This document shows positions 45,915 through 56,504 of a stretch of DNA of 64,000 nt, piece by piece. The stretch spans positions 1-64,000 of the forward strand of contig CACNKX010000005.1 in NCBI GenBank assembly GCA_902621165.1, written 5' to 3'. The notes below the pieces were generated by a model, which saw only the letters and a list, made by a program, of their open reading frames with translations, was not told the DNA's origin and did not search any database. The position numbers and the translations under genes are program-made. Source of the DNA: an uncultured Alphaproteobacteria bacterium (GTDB taxonomy: Bacteria > Pseudomonadota > Alphaproteobacteria > HIMB59 > GCA-002718135). Every line of letters starts with the position of its first letter. The first letter of the stretch is position 1.

Positions 45915-47090
45915 TTAAAAACTAGAAATTCCTGTCTGATTTTTGCCTAAAATAAGTGAATGAATATCTTCTGCACCCTCGTAAGTTTTAACTGTTTCTA
46001 AGTTAACCAAATGTCTCATGATATGATATTCTTCTAATAACCCATTTGCGCCAAGCATATCACGGGCATTTCTAATTATATCTAAAGATTTTTTACAGTT
46101 ATTTTTTTTTAAAATACTAATTGCATTAATGATATCCTTTCCATCATCTAGAGCTTTAGAACTTAAAAGACATGATGCTAATCCTAAATTTATCTCTATT
46201 TGCATCTCAGATAATTTTTTTTGAATTAATTGATTTGATGCTAAAGGTTTTTTAAACATAATTCTATTTTCTACATAGTCTTTTGCAATTAACCAACATT
46301 CAGATGCTGAACCTAATACACCCCAGCTAATTCCAAATCTTGCTTTATTGAGACAACTAAAAACTGATTTCCATCCTTCGGTATTTTCTAAACACAAATT
46401 ATTTGGAACAAAAACATTATTTAAAATTATTTGACCAGTTGGACTAATTTTTAAGCTTGTTTTATTTTCTATTGTTGAAGTATTTAATCCTTCAGTATTT
46501 TTTTCAATTATAAAACCTTTTATACTTTTATGGCCTTTGTTTTCTTCAATAGCCCAAATAATAAATATGTCAGCAATTGGCGCATTCGTAATCCAGTTTT
46601 TAGATCCATTTATAATATATCCATCTTTAGTTTTTTTAAATGAAGTTTTCATTGAAGTAGGATCAGAACCAGCTTCGCTTTCTGTTAAACCAAAGCAACC
46701 AATTTTTTCTCCTTTAATTAATGGAGGAAGGTATTTATCTTTTTGTTCCTGAGATCCAAATTCATTTATTGGATGTATTACAAGAGAAGATTGAACAGAT
46801 ATTGAAGATCTATAGCTGCTATCTATTTTTTCAAATTCATATGCTACAAGTCCATACGCTAAATTTGATGTACCAGACCCACCATGTGTTTTAACTGTTT
46901 GTCCTAAAACTCCAAGTGATCCAAATTTTTGATAGAGTTTTTTATCAAATTCATTTTTTCTGTTTCTTTCAACTACTGTAGGTTTAAGTTCATTATTACA
47001 AAAATCTCTTACATTTTTCTGAATATTACTTTCTTCTTCATTTAAATGACTTTGAATATAAAATGGATCAAACCAATTATTTTCTTTCAT
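45915..47090 (-). CDS. gcdH: Glutaryl-CoA dehydrogenase (acyl-CoA dehydrogenase family)
   Basis: A 391-residue flavoprotein that oxidises and decarboxylates glutaryl-CoA to crotonyl-CoA in lysine/tryptophan breakdown. The acyl-CoA dehydrogenase motifs are present: CFGLTESEAGSDP, INGSKNWITNAP, and the catalytic Glu within KTYEGAEDIHSLILG, which has the glutaryl-CoA dehydrogenase-like TYEGxxDIHxLI pattern. Assignment to GcdH rather than another acyl-CoA dehydrogenase rests on this motif and overall pattern. It is divergent from rpiB by about 51 bp and upstream of the TRAP operon with a 108 bp gap. Confidence 0.88.
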   Translation of the reverse strand: MKENNWFDPFYIQSHLNEEESNIQKNVRDFCNNELKPTVVERNRKNEFDKKLYQKFGSLGVLGQTVKTHGGSGTSNLAYGLVAYEFEKIDSSYRSSISVQSSLVIHPINEFGSQEQKDKYLPPLIKGEKIGCFGLTESEAGSDPTSMKTSFKKTKDGYIINGSKNWITNAPIADIFIIWAIEENKGHKSIKGFIIEKNTEGLNTSTIENKTSLKISPTGQIILNNVFVPNNLCLENTEGWKSVFSCLNKARFGISWGVLGSASECWLIAKDYVENRIMFKKPLASNQLIQKKLSEMQIEINLGLASCLLSSKALDDGKDIINAISILKKNNCKKSLDIIRNARDMLGANGLLEEYHIMRHLVNLETVKTYEGAEDIHSLILGKNQTGISSF

Positions 47091-47141
47091 ACAATATTAG
47101 GCAATATCATTATTTTGATGTAAATAACCACAAAAATTATT

Positions 47142-47561
47142 ATGCAAAATAAGAATATATATATAGCCTCAGATCATGCTGGATTTGACCTTAAAACCAA
47201 ATTGTTAAAGAATTTTCCAAAAATTAATGATTTAGGAACAAAGACAGATGAAAGTGTTGACTATCCTGATTTTGCACACAAATTAACAAAAGAGGTTCTT
47301 AAGAGCAAGAAAAACGTTGGTATTCTAATTTGTGGAACTGGTGTTGGTATGAGTATTGCAGCTAATAGAAAAAAAGGAATTAGAGCTGGTCTTGCTAATA
47401 ATTCAAAAATAGCAAGATTGATAAGAAAGCACAATGATGCTAATGTACTTGTTTTACCAGGTAGGTTTATAAATACTAGCGAGGCAAAAAAAAGTGTTCA
47501 GGCTTTTCTTTCTACAAAGTTTGAGTCAGGACGACATAAAAGAAGGATTAAAAAACTATGA
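47142..47561 (+). CDS. rpiB: Ribose-5-phosphate isomerase B
   Basis: RpiB interconverts ribose 5-phosphate and ribulose 5-phosphate. The 139-residue protein has [10 protein letters not shown] near the start, the DYPDFAH motif, and the active-site region [22 protein letters not shown]. The pairing with glyA, whose ATG overlaps its stop, is a recurrent alphaproteobacterial arrangement. It is the first gene of a long plus-strand run to hppA. Confidence 0.95.
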   Translation: MQNKNIYIASDHAGFDLKTKLLKNFPKINDLGTKTDESVDYPDFAHKLTKEVLKSKKNVGILICGTGVGMSIAANRKKGIRAGLANNSKIARLIRKHNDANVLVLPGRFINTSEAKKSVQAFLSTKFESGRHKRRIKKL

Positions 47562-48847
47562 TTTCAGATTTGTTTACTAAAGGAATTAAAGAAGCAGACC
47601 CAGAGGTTTATGGAACATTAAGCCGCGAACTAGAAAGACAGCAAAACCAAATAGAGTTGATAGCATCTGAAAATATTGCTTCAAGATCGATTTTAAATGC
47701 TCAAGGCTCTGTCATGACAAATAAATATGCAGAAGGTTATCCTGGTAAACGATATTATGGCGGATGTGAATTTGTTGATCAAGCTGAAGAGATTGCCTTA
47801 GAAAGAGTTAAAAAACTTTTTAATTGTAAATTTGCAAATCTACAACCACATAGCGGAGCACAAGCAAACCAAGCAGTCTTTCTAGCGTTGCTTCAACCGC
47901 ATGATACTATTTTAGGTATGTCTCTTGCATCAGGTGGTCATTTAACTCATGGAGCAAAACCTAATCTATCTGGTAAATGGTTTAATGCTGTTCAATACGG
48001 TGTAAAAAAAGAAGGCAATGATAAAGATTTAATTGATTATGATGAAGTCGAAGCTTTAGCGTTAGAGCATAAACCAAAAATGATAATAGCGGGAGCCTCC
48101 GCTTATCCTAGAACAATAGATTGGAAAAAATTTAGAGAAATAGCTGATAAAGTAGGAGCATATTTTTTAGTTGATATGGCTCACTATTCTGGTTTGGTTG
48201 CAGGTAAACAATATCCAAATCCGATTGAGCATGCACATGTAGTAACTTCAACAACTCACAAAACTTTAAGAGGTGCAAGAAGCGCAATGATTTTAACTAA
48301 TCATGAAGATTTATATAAAAAAATTAATTCTGCTGTTTTTCCTGGATTACAAGGTGGTCCACTAATGCATGTAATTGCAGCTAGAGCTGTTTGCTTTGGT
48401 GAAGCACTTAAACCTGAATTCGAAGAATATATTAAAAATGTAATTGCTAGTGCTAAAGTTATGGCACAAACTTTAGTTGACAGAGGATTTAGAATTGTTA
48501 CTGGGGGTACAGATTCACATATAGTTTGGTTAGACTTAACACCAAAAGGTTTAACTGGTGATAAAGCTGAAAAAATTTTAGAAGAAGTTGGATTGGCATG
48601 TAATAAAAATGCAATTCCATATGACCCTAACCCGCCAAAAATAACCAGTGGACTTAGATTTGGAACTGCTGCTGCTACGACCAGAGGTTTTAATCAGAAA
48701 GATTTTGAAAAAGTTGGAAATATGATTGCTGATATTTTGGATAGTCTTTTACTTGAAGAAAATGAAAGAACTGAAGTTTTTAATAAAACAAGAAAAGATA
48801 TAATTGATCTTTGCAAAAAATATCCAATTTATAGTGAGGCATTTTAA
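47558..48847 (+). CDS. glyA: Serine hydroxymethyltransferase
   Basis: A PLP enzyme that interconverts serine and glycine with tetrahydrofolate, the main source of one-carbon units. The 429 residues show [27 protein letters not shown], the PLP lysine in [13 protein letters not shown], and [14 protein letters not shown]. It overlaps rpiB by 4 bp and its stop is followed directly by the nrdR ATG. I see no glycine riboswitch; the space upstream of rpiB is too short. Confidence 0.98.
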   Translation: MISDLFTKGIKEADPEVYGTLSRELERQQNQIELIASENIASRSILNAQGSVMTNKYAEGYPGKRYYGGCEFVDQAEEIALERVKKLFNCKFANLQPHSGAQANQAVFLALLQPHDTILGMSLASGGHLTHGAKPNLSGKWFNAVQYGVKKEGNDKDLIDYDEVEALALEHKPKMIIAGASAYPRTIDWKKFREIADKVGAYFLVDMAHYSGLVAGKQYPNPIEHAHVVTSTTHKTLRGARSAMILTNHEDLYKKINSAVFPGLQGGPLMHVIAARAVCFGEALKPEFEEYIKNVIASAKVMAQTLVDRGFRIVTGGTDSHIVWLDLTPKGLTGDKAEKILEEVGLACNKNAIPYDPNPPKITSGLRFGTAAATTRGFNQKDFEKVGNMIADILDSLLLEENERTEVFNKTRKDIIDLCKKYPIYSEAF

Positions 48848-49300
48848 ATGAGATGCCCCTTCTGTAGTAATGAAGATACACAAGTAAAAGATTCAAGACC
48901 TACAGAAGATAATACAGCTATAAGAAGAAGAAGAGTTTGTGATGCTTGCGGCTCTAGATTTACAACTTTTGAGAGAATTCAGCTAAGAGATTTGGTCGTA
49001 ATGAAAAGTAACGGTCAAAAAGAAAATTTTGATAGAGATAAAATGTATAGATCCCTTTCTTTGGCTTTAAGAAAAAGAAATGTTGATAATGAAAAAATTG
49101 AAAAAATTGTAAATGCTATTGTAAGAAAATTAGAAAACTCAGGTGAAACTGATATAAAATCTAATATTATTGGTCAGTACATTATGGAAGCTTTAATGCA
49201 TTTAGATCAGGTAGCATACGTCAGATTTGCATCTGTTTACAAAAATTTTAGAGAAGCAAAAGATTTTGAAGATTTCTTAGGTAATTTAGAAGATAAATAA
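48848..49300 (+). CDS. nrdR: Transcriptional repressor NrdR
   Basis: NrdR represses ribonucleotide reductase genes according to ATP/dATP levels. The 150 residues have an N-terminal zinc ribbon (CPFC with CDACG) and RRRRVC, followed by an ATP-cone domain ([22 protein letters not shown]). The glyA-nrdR-ribD order is typical of alphaproteobacteria. It directly follows glyA. Confidence 0.97.
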   Translation: MRCPFCSNEDTQVKDSRPTEDNTAIRRRRVCDACGSRFTTFERIQLRDLVVMKSNGQKENFDRDKMYRSLSLALRKRNVDNEKIEKIVNAIVRKLENSGETDIKSNIIGQYIMEALMHLDQVAYVRFASVYKNFREAKDFEDFLGNLEDK

Positions 49301-49306
49301 TTTTTA

Positions 49307-50389
49307 GTGTCTCAACAAAATATAAAGATGATTAATTTAGCACATGATATTGCTAAAAAAAAATTTGGAAAAACTTTCCCTAATCCCACAGTGGGCTGTG
49401 TGATTGCAAAAAATTCAAAAATAATTTCTAAAGCTGTAACGAATCAATCTGGAAGGCCTCATGCCGAAGAAATAGCTCTAGCTAAAGCTGGTCATAAAGC
49501 TAAAGGAGCTTCAATGTATGTTACTTTAGAACCATGTTTTCATAGTTCAAAAGATGGATCATGCACAGATCAAATATTAAGATCAGGAATTAAAGAAATA
49601 TTTATATCTGCGGCTGATCCAGATGTTAGAACTAATTATAAAAGTATTAAAAAGTTAAAAAAAAATAATGTAATTGTAAATGTAGGTTTAGAAAAGAATA
49701 GAACATATAATTTAAATAAATTTTTTTTTAAAAGTGTTTTAAAGAAAAAACCATTTACAAAAGTCAAAATTGCAACTTCTACAGATGAAAAAATTGCATG
49801 GCATGATTATAAAAGTAAATGGATATCTAATAAATCAAGTAGAGAATATGCTCATAAGTTAAGATCAATGAGTCAAGCTATTTTAACTACTTCAAAAACC
49901 GTATTAAAAGATGATCCAAGATTAACTATAAGATTAAAAAAAACTTTAGAGCAACATATTCCAGTTATCATAATTGATAATAATCTAAAAATTCCAATGA
50001 AATCAAAAATATTAAAAGATATATCTAAAAAAAGAATTATTATCTTTACTTCTAAAAAAAATAAAAAATCTGAAAATTTAATTAAATTAGGATGTGAAAT
50101 TATTTTTTGTAAATTAAATAAAAATAAAAAACTAAATTTAAAAAATATTTTTAGTAAAATATACTCATTAAAAATATCAGATTTATTAGTTGAAGCAGGG
50201 GGTATTTTTTTTACAGAATTGTTAAATAAAAATTTAGTAGATGAAATTCATTTATTTAAATCCAAAATTATTATAGGAAAACATGGTAAGCCAGCAATTG
50301 TTGGAAAAAAACTTAGTCAATTAAATTTATCTTTAAATGAAAGAAAAAAATTCAAAGACGACATATATACAAACTATCAGGTGAATTAA
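49307..50389 (+). CDS. ribD: Riboflavin biosynthesis deaminase/reductase RibD
   Basis: RibD deaminates and then reduces the pyrimidine intermediate of riboflavin synthesis. The deaminase domain has PNPTVGCVIA, the zinc ligands HAEE and EPCFHSSKDGSC. The reductase domain (about 145-360) has KVKIATSTDEKIA, a canonical RibD region, and LLVEAGGIFFTELL. At 360 residues it is of normal length. The start is GTG at 49307, 6 bp after nrdR. It overlaps ribE by 1 bp. Confidence 0.96.
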   Translation: MSQQNIKMINLAHDIAKKKFGKTFPNPTVGCVIAKNSKIISKAVTNQSGRPHAEEIALAKAGHKAKGASMYVTLEPCFHSSKDGSCTDQILRSGIKEIFISAADPDVRTNYKSIKKLKKNNVIVNVGLEKNRTYNLNKFFFKSVLKKKPFTKVKIATSTDEKIAWHDYKSKWISNKSSREYAHKLRSMSQAILTTSKTVLKDDPRLTIRLKKTLEQHIPVIIIDNNLKIPMKSKILKDISKKRIIIFTSKKNKKSENLIKLGCEIIFCKLNKNKKLNLKNIFSKIYSLKISDLLVEAGGIFFTELLNKNLVDEIHLFKSKIIIGKHGKPAIVGKKLSQLNLSLNERKKFKDDIYTNYQVN

Positions 50390-50979
50390 TGTTTACAGGT
50401 ATTATTCAAGATTTAGGAACAATAAAAAATAAAGATGTGGGACTTTACCAAATATCTACGAAACTTGATTTGAGTAATTGTAAGGAAGGTTCTTCAATTT
50501 CTTGTAATGGAGTGTGTCTTACAGCAAAAAATATAACCCCATCAAACAACAATTCATTTAGCTTTGATGTGAACATAGGAGAAGAAACTTTGAAAAGAAC
50601 AAATCTTGCTAACTCTATTTTAAAAAATGAAAATATTAATTTGGAAAAATCTCTTCAGATAGGTGACGAAATCAGTGGCCACTTTGTTTATGGTCATGTT
50701 GATACTACAACTAATGTAAGTGATATTTTAGAACTTGAAAATAGTTGGGAATATCATTTTGAAAAAAAATTTAATAAAAACAATAGATTTATTGTTGAAA
50801 AAGGATCTATTTCAATAAATGGTATTTCTTTAACAGTAGCAAAAGTAGAAAATAATACTTTTATGATTTCTGTCATTGATCATACATTTCATCATACTAA
50901 TTTAAAATTTTTAAAAAAAAGTGATCAAGTAAATATTGAATTTGATTATCTTGCGCGTTTTATTCTTAACAATGAATAA
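50389..50979 (+). CDS. ribE: Riboflavin synthase (alpha subunit)
   Basis: This enzyme dismutates two lumazine molecules into riboflavin. The 196-residue protein has two repeated lumazine-binding domains, with MFTGIIQDLGTI at the start, GSSISCNGVCLTA in the first and GSISINGISLTVAKV in the second, and HFVYGHVDTT between. Its ATG overlaps the ribD stop, and its last codons overlap the ribB start. Confidence 0.96.
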   Translation: MFTGIIQDLGTIKNKDVGLYQISTKLDLSNCKEGSSISCNGVCLTAKNITPSNNNSFSFDVNIGEETLKRTNLANSILKNENINLEKSLQIGDEISGHFVYGHVDTTTNVSDILELENSWEYHFEKKFNKNNRFIVEKGSISINGISLTVAKVENNTFMISVIDHTFHHTNLKFLKKSDQVNIEFDYLARFILNNE

Positions 50980-52075
50980 AGATAACATTGAAGAGTATCT
51001 ATCTTCTATTGAAGATATTATTGAAGATGCAAGAAATGGTAAAATGTATATTCTTATCGATGATCCTGATAGAGAAAATGAAGGTGATCTAATCATTCCT
51101 GCTCAATATGCTAACCCACAAGCTATTAATTTTATGGCAAAAAATGGAAGAGGATTAATTTGTTTAGCTTTAACTAAGAATAGAATAGAAGAATTGGAAC
51201 TTCCCTTAATGAATCCAAGTAATATAAAAAATGATTTAACTGCATTTACTGTTTCTATTGAGGCAAAAGAAGGAGTGACCACTGGAATATCTGCAGCTGA
51301 TAGAGCCCACACTATATCAGTAGCTGTAAACAATAATAGAAACAAAAACGATCTTGTTTATCCAGGACACGTTTTCCCTCTTATGGCTTGGGATGGCGGA
51401 GTATTAGTACGTGCTGGTCATACAGAAGCGGCAGTTGATATTTCAAAACTTGCAGATCTAAATCCTTCTGGTGTTATTTGTGAAATAATGAGCGAAGATG
51501 GCTCTATGGCGAGGTTACCAGAAATTATTAAGTTTGCAAAAATACATAATTTAAAAGTAGGGACTGTTAGTGACTTGATTAAATTTAGACTTAAAAAAAC
51601 TAAAATTGTTGAACAGATCTCCGAAAGGCCATTTGAAAGTGAGATGGGATCGCAATTTATTTTAAAAGTTTTTCAAAATACCATTTCAGGTGAAAAGCAT
51701 TACGCTCTAGTAAAAAATCTAAGTGATGTAAATGAACCTGTGCTTGTTAGGATGCACAGATTGAATGTCACAAAGGATATATTTGAAGAAAAAAATATTT
51801 TTGGTAGTGAAATTAAGTCTGCTTTTCAGCTTATAGAGAAGAATGGATCAGGAGCTATAGTTTTAATAAATAGTGATATGTCACCAAATATACTCAAAAC
51901 TTTTAATAAAAGAAAAAGATCAAAAAATAAATTAGAACTAAGAGAATATGGCGTAGGCGCTCAGATTTTATCAATACTTCAAATTAATAAAATTATATTA
52001 TTAACAAACAGTAAGAAAAGAATTATTGCCTTGGATGGATTTAATATTGAAATAGTCGATCAGAAAAAAATATGA
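50972..52075 (+). CDS. ribB: DHBP synthase RibB with degenerate GTP cyclohydrolase II domain (RibBA-like)
   Basis: The N-terminal ~200 residues are 3,4-dihydroxy-2-butanone 4-phosphate synthase, with DDPDRENEGDL, GVTTGISAADRA, FPLMAWDGGVLVRAGHTEA and GVICEIMSEDG. The C-terminal domain has the GTP cyclohydrolase II fold outline (REYGVGAQIL) but lacks all three zinc-binding cysteines; the corresponding segment reads VRMHRLNVTKDIFEE. That half is therefore probably inactive for GTP hydrolysis, as in the RibBX proteins of Rhizobium. I choose the ATG at 50972, which overlaps the ribE stop. Confidence 0.93.
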   Translation: MNKDNIEEYLSSIEDIIEDARNGKMYILIDDPDRENEGDLIIPAQYANPQAINFMAKNGRGLICLALTKNRIEELELPLMNPSNIKNDLTAFTVSIEAKEGVTTGISAADRAHTISVAVNNNRNKNDLVYPGHVFPLMAWDGGVLVRAGHTEAAVDISKLADLNPSGVICEIMSEDGSMARLPEIIKFAKIHNLKVGTVSDLIKFRLKKTKIVEQISERPFESEMGSQFILKVFQNTISGEKHYALVKNLSDVNEPVLVRMHRLNVTKDIFEEKNIFGSEIKSAFQLIEKNGSGAIVLINSDMSPNILKTFNKRKRSKNKLELREYGVGAQILSILQINKIILLTNSKKRIIALDGFNIEIVDQKKI

Positions 52076-52473
52076 ATAATAAAATTCTAATTGTATCAGC
52101 AAATTATTACAAAGAAATATCGAAAAATCTTGAACTGGGCGCAATCAATACCCTTAAAGAAAATGGTTATGAATATGAAATTATTAATGCTCCGGGTTGT
52201 TTTGAAATTCCCCATTTAATTAAAAAAAATATTGATAATTTTAAAGGATTTATCTCTTTAGGGTGTATTATTAAAGGTGATACATATCATTTTGAACTTA
52301 TTGCTAATGAAACTTCTAGAAAAATTATGGATCTATCTGTTGAGTTTAATGTACCAATTGGATTTGGTATCTTAACTTGTTACGATTTAGAACAAGCAAA
52401 AATCAGAAGTGACATTAATCAAAAAAATAAAGGTCGAGAAGCTGCTTTAGCCTGTATACAATTGTTAAATTAA
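52072..52473 (+). CDS. ribH: 6,7-dimethyl-8-ribityllumazine synthase
   Basis: RibH condenses the RibB and RibD products to form lumazine, the substrate of RibE. The 133-residue protein shows APGCFEIPHLIKK, LGCIIKGDTYHFELIANETSR with the catalytic His, and PIGFGILTCYDLEQAK. Its ATG overlaps the ribB stop. nusB follows 2 bp later, completing the usual rib-nusB order. Confidence 0.96.
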   Translation: MNNKILIVSANYYKEISKNLELGAINTLKENGYEYEIINAPGCFEIPHLIKKNIDNFKGFISLGCIIKGDTYHFELIANETSRKIMDLSVEFNVPIGFGILTCYDLEQAKIRSDINQKNKGREAALACIQLLN

Positions 52474-52475
52474 AA

Positions 52476-52946
52476 ATGCAAAATTATACCAAGTCACAAA
52501 CAAGACTTGCATTTGTTCAATATATTTTTCAGAATGAATTTTTAAATGCAGACTCTTCAGAAAGTATTGAAGATTTTCAAAAGCATTTTTATGATACTAA
52601 TATTGCTATAATTGATGAAGAAAAAGAATTTAAGCTTAAGTTTAATAAAAATTTTTTAAATAAACTTTTTTCTAGTTTTAAAAATAATATTGATAAAAAA
52701 AATATAATTAATGATTTGAATGACTTTATTAATATTAATCGAAAATTTGAAAAATGGGATAATATATTAAAATCAATAATGTTTGCTATTATTACTGAAT
52801 TAAAAATTACTGATAAAAATAAATTTAAAATTGTCCTTAATGATTATTTGAATATAAGTAAAAGTCTTGTTTCTGGAAAAGAAACTAAATTAATTAATGC
52901 TATAATTCAAAAATATATAGATAAAAATGAAATTAATAAAAAATAA
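52476..52946 (+). CDS. nusB: Transcription antitermination factor NusB
   Basis: NusB acts with NusE in rRNA transcription antitermination. The 156-residue helical protein has the start SQTRLAFVQYIFQNEF and the central WDNILKSIMFAIITEL. Conservation is moderate and the C-terminal LNDYLNISKSLVSGKETKLINAII supports it. The ribH-nusB-thiL order is normal. It overlaps thiL by 20 bp. Confidence 0.92.
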   Translation: MQNYTKSQTRLAFVQYIFQNEFLNADSSESIEDFQKHFYDTNIAIIDEEKEFKLKFNKNFLNKLFSSFKNNIDKKNIINDLNDFININRKFEKWDNILKSIMFAIITELKITDKNKFKIVLNDYLNISKSLVSGKETKLINAIIQKYIDKNEINKK

Positions 52947-53907
52947 TTTATCTGAAAAATTAATAATTAATAAATATTTTAAAAAATTAAATTTTAAAAA
53001 AAAAGGAACATTTAATTTTGAAAATGATGGAGCTTATTTAGAATTAAAAAATAAAAATTATAAACTTACCGTTACGACTGATAATATCTCTGAGGATATA
53101 GATTTTTTCTCTGATGACGACCCCAAATCAATAGCTCAAAAAATTACAACAGTAAATTTATCAGACATTTTTGCAATGGGAGCTTTACCTCATTCTTATC
53201 TTTTAAATTTACATTTACCAAATTATATTAATGAAAATTGGTTAAATTCATTTTCAAATGAATTAAAGAAAATACAACTTAAATATGGATTTTATCTTTT
53301 AGGTGGTGATTTATCAAAATCAAATAAACTTATTGTTTCTTCAACTTTTATTGGATTGATAAAAAATAAATTTGAAATATTTCAAAATAAATTTAATTTA
53401 CACGATGATATTTTAATAACTGGAAATATTGGTGAATCAAAGATTGGTTTAGAAATTTTAAAAAAAAAAATTTCATCAAATATAAATTTGAAGCAATATT
53501 TTATAAAAAAATATTTATATCCTATACCTTGTAAACTTGGACCGCTTATTGCAAATCATGTTAATTCAATGAAAGATATTTCTGATGGTCTAATTGGGGA
53601 TTTAACTGATATGTTAAATGATAAATATGGCGCATTAATTAATGTAAATAAAATTCCATTAAGTGTTAAAACAAAAAAAATTCTCAACAATAAAAATAAC
53701 TTTAGATTAGAAGATCTTTTGAACGCTGGTGATGATTATGGATTGATAATTATATCTAATCAAAAAAATAGAAATAAAATATTAAATATTGCTAATAAAA
53801 ATAATTTTAATATTACTTTGATAGGAAAAATAATAAGTGAAAAAGGAATTCATTTCGATTCACATTTAGACATGGAGAATATCAATAAATTTGATCATTT
53901 CTTCTAA
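52927..53907 (+). CDS. thiL: Thiamine-monophosphate kinase
   Basis: ThiL phosphorylates thiamine monophosphate to the diphosphate used by PDH E1 and others. The 326-residue protein belongs to the PurM/ThiL family, with the TVTTDNISEDIDF metal site, NLSDIFAMGALPHSYLL, GGDLSKS and KDISDGLIGDL. It begins inside the nusB end. A 56 bp gap with a strong ribosome site then precedes hppA. Confidence 0.94.
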   Translation: MKLIKNNLSEKLIINKYFKKLNFKKKGTFNFENDGAYLELKNKNYKLTVTTDNISEDIDFFSDDDPKSIAQKITTVNLSDIFAMGALPHSYLLNLHLPNYINENWLNSFSNELKKIQLKYGFYLLGGDLSKSNKLIVSSTFIGLIKNKFEIFQNKFNLHDDILITGNIGESKIGLEILKKKISSNINLKQYFIKKYLYPIPCKLGPLIANHVNSMKDISDGLIGDLTDMLNDKYGALINVNKIPLSVKTKKILNNKNNFRLEDLLNAGDDYGLIIISNQKNRNKILNIANKNNFNITLIGKIISEKGIHFDSHLDMENINKFDHFF

Positions 53908-53951
53908 AAACTTGATTTTTTCCATAGTTTCTGACATATCAGCCAAAATTT

Positions 53952-53957
53952 AAGGAG
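53952..53957 (+). promoter_or_regulatory. Strong Shine-Dalgarno site of hppA
   Basis: AAGGAG lies six bases before the hppA ATG at 53964. The same sequence precedes proteorhodopsin, while many starts in this window have none. Confidence 0.75.
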
Positions 53958-53963
53958 TTTTCA

Positions 53964-56069
53964 ATGACAACACTGCAAGTATTAATTGTTTTATGCGGTC
54001 TAGCAGCCGTACTATATGGTCTAGTAACATCTAGGCAAATTTTATCACTTGGTTCTGGAAATGATAAAATGCAAGAAATTGCTGGCGCAATTCAAGAAGG
54101 TGCTAGAGCTTATTTAAACAGACAGTACATGACAATAGCATTTGTAGGGGTTGTTATTTTTGCTCTAATATGGATAGTTTTTGATTTGGCATCTGGAATT
54201 GGCTTTTTGATTGGAGCATTTTTTTCTGGCGCTGCAGGTTACGTTGGAATGAATATATCGGTTAGATCAAATGTTCGTACAACACATGCTGCAAGTAATA
54301 GCTTAGCTGAAGGTTTATCAGTATCATTTAAAGCAGGTGCTGTTACTGGAATGCTAGTTGCAGGATTTGCACTTCTTTCTATAGCAATTTTTTATTTTGT
54401 TTTGCACAACTCTGGTTCATTTCCTGGTAGAGAGATTGTAGCTCCTTTAGTATCTTTAGGTTTTGGAGCATCTTTGATTTCTATTTTTGCTCGATTAGGT
54501 GGAGGTATTTTTACTAAAGGAGCTGATGTTGGAGCAGATTTAGTTGGTAAAGTAGAGGCTGGAATTCCAGAAGATGATCCAAGAAATCCTGCTGTTATTG
54601 CAGATAATGTTGGAGATAACGTTGGTGATTGTGCAGGAATGGCCGCAGATCTTTTTGAAACATATGTTGTTACAGTTGTAGCAACCATGGTTTTAGCTTC
54701 AATATTTTTTATAGAAAATTCTTATACCATGATGATTTTTCCATTAGCCATTGCAGGAGTGTGTGCTCTAACAAGTATAATCGGAACTTATTTTGTTAGA
54801 CTTGGTAAAAATAATAATATTATGGCAGCTCTTTATAGAGGGTTTGCAGTATCAGCCATTTTATCTGCTGTATTATTATATTTTGTTACTGATCATATAG
54901 TTGGTTTAAATAATGTCTTAGTAGTTGAAGGAACATCTACACAATTTACAGGAATGTCACTTTTTATTTGTGGTTTACTAGGATTAATAATTACAGGTTT
55001 AATAATATGGGTAACTGAATATTACACAGGCACAAATTATCGACCTGTTCAAAGTATTGCTCAATCATCAACTACTGGTCATGGTACCAATGTAATACAG
55101 GGTCTTGCAATTAGTTTGGAAGCAACAGCTCTTCCAGCGTTAATTATTGTTGCAGGAATTATATCAACTTATTCACTTGCTGGTCTATTTGGTATTGCGA
55201 TAGCTGTTACAACTATGTTAGCTCTAGCTGGGATGGTTGTTGCATTAGATGCTTATGGGCCAGTAACAGATAATGCGGGTGGTATTGCAGAGATGTCAAA
55301 TTTAGATGAAAATGTTAGAAAGACGACTGATGCACTTGATGCAGTTGGTAATACAACTAAAGCTGTAACAAAAGGTTATGCAATTGGATCTGCAGGATTA
55401 GGCGCGCTTGTTTTATTTGCAGCATATACGGAAGATCTTGATCATTTTTCTAAAGATTCAAGCAGCTCTTTATATGGAATAGAGGTTTCTTTTGATTTAT
55501 CTAACCCCTATGTTGTTGTGGGTTTATTATTAGGAGGACTGCTACCTTTTTTATTCGGAGCTTTAAGCATGACAGCAGTTGGTAGAGCTGCTGGTTCAGT
55601 TGTATTAGAAGTCAGAAGACAGTTTAAAGAAATTCCAGGAATTATGGAAGGCAAGGGTAAACCTGAATATGGAACTTGCGTAGACATACTCACGAAATCC
55701 GCAATTAAGGAGATGATAATACCTTCAATGCTACCTGTATTATCTCCAATCGTTGTTTATTTCGTTATATTATTTATCGCTGGACAATCTGCTGCCTTAT
55801 CTTGTTTGGGAGCACTATTACTTGGTGTTATTATTACAGGCTTATTTGTGGCAATAAGCATGACCGCTGGTGGTGGAGCTTGGGATAATGCAAAAAAATA
55901 TATTGAAGATGGTAATCATGGAGGTAAGGGTAGTGAGGCACATAAAGCTGCTGTAACAGGTGATACCGTTGGAGATCCATATAAAGATACAGCTGGTCCC
56001 GCTGTCAACCCTATGATTAAAATTACAAATATTGTAGCATTATTGCTTTTAGCAGCAATATCATTATAA
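53964..56069 (+). CDS. hppA: K+-independent proton-translocating pyrophosphatase
   Basis: This membrane enzyme couples pyrophosphate hydrolysis to proton export. The 701-residue protein has about 16 membrane segments. The catalytic motif is [25 protein letters not shown] (shown in part as [14 protein letters not shown]) and the C-terminal [10 protein letters not shown] and [15 protein letters not shown]. The subfamily-determining position is Lys in [14 protein letters not shown], the hallmark of the K+-independent type (K+-dependent enzymes have Ala). Pumping of H+ is inferred from this subfamily. It ends the rpiB-to-hppA run and is convergent with a lipoprotein gene 3 bp away. Confidence 0.97.
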   Translation: MTTLQVLIVLCGLAAVLYGLVTSRQILSLGSGNDKMQEIAGAIQEGARAYLNRQYMTIAFVGVVIFALIWIVFDLASGIGFLIGAFFSGAAGYVGMNISVRSNVRTTHAASNSLAEGLSVSFKAGAVTGMLVAGFALLSIAIFYFVLHNSGSFPGREIVAPLVSLGFGASLISIFARLGGGIFTKGADVGADLVGKVEAGIPEDDPRNPAVIADNVGDNVGDCAGMAADLFETYVVTVVATMVLASIFFIENSYTMMIFPLAIAGVCALTSIIGTYFVRLGKNNNIMAALYRGFAVSAILSAVLLYFVTDHIVGLNNVLVVEGTSTQFTGMSLFICGLLGLIITGLIIWVTEYYTGTNYRPVQSIAQSSTTGHGTNVIQGLAISLEATALPALIIVAGIISTYSLAGLFGIAIAVTTMLALAGMVVALDAYGPVTDNAGGIAEMSNLDENVRKTTDALDAVGNTTKAVTKGYAIGSAGLGALVLFAAYTEDLDHFSKDSSSSLYGIEVSFDLSNPYVVVGLLLGGLLPFLFGALSMTAVGRAAGSVVLEVRRQFKEIPGIMEGKGKPEYGTCVDILTKSAIKEMIIPSMLPVLSPIVVYFVILFIAGQSAALSCLGALLLGVIITGLFVAISMTAGGGAWDNAKKYIEDGNHGGKGSEAHKAAVTGDTVGDPYKDTAGPAVNPMIKITNIVALLLLAAISL

Positions 56070-56072
56070 AAA

Positions 56073-56501
56073 TTAAGGAGTAGTTGGTAATTCTTGTTGA
56101 GTACCAACTCCTCCAAATATTTTTTCTAGCAATCCTCTTCTTACTATTTGATTTGAAGTTTTATCTTTAGAAAATTTTATATTTTCAATTTCTTTTGTAT
56201 TAAAGACTTGAGATTCAATTATTTGATCATTTTTATCTATTTTAAAAACAAAAACATAGCTAAAATTTATTTCTCTTTTAAAAATTGATTTTTTCTCACT
56301 TTTTTCAGAAAAATAAAAAAATTTATTTTCTATTGGGTCAACATAGCTCGGAAATCCAAGTTTACTAATTAATTTCTCTTTAGTTTCAAAATTTATATCT
56401 TGCAATTCTTCTTGATTTAAAATTTTTCCAGAATATTTAGTTTGATTAGAACAATTTGCTAAAATAAAAAAAATAAATATACAAATTACTAAATTATTCA
56501 T
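56073..56501 (-). CDS. bamE: BamE/OmlA-family outer-membrane lipoprotein
   Basis: BamE is a small lipoprotein of the outer-membrane beta-barrel assembly machine. The 142-residue protein has a signal peptide with lipobox LANCSN and the SmpA/OmlA-type fold, with a domain containing KLISKLGFPSYVDP, followed by KREINFSYVFVFKID. Its start is divergent from the ubcC start with only 3 bp between the codons, an order also seen in other alphaproteobacteria. Sequence is diverged from E. coli BamE. Confidence 0.85.
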   Translation of the reverse strand: MNNLVICIFIFFILANCSNQTKYSGKILNQEELQDINFETKEKLISKLGFPSYVDPIENKFFYFSEKSEKKSIFKREINFSYVFVFKIDKNDQIIESQVFNTKEIENIKFSKDKTSNQIVRRGLLEKIFGGVGTQQELPTTP

Positions 56502-56504
56502 TAA

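Noticed and set aside
47091..47141. Possible glycine or other riboswitch before rpiB-glyA
   Set aside because: Only about 51 bp lies between the divergent genes, too little for a riboswitch aptamer and with no conserved core.
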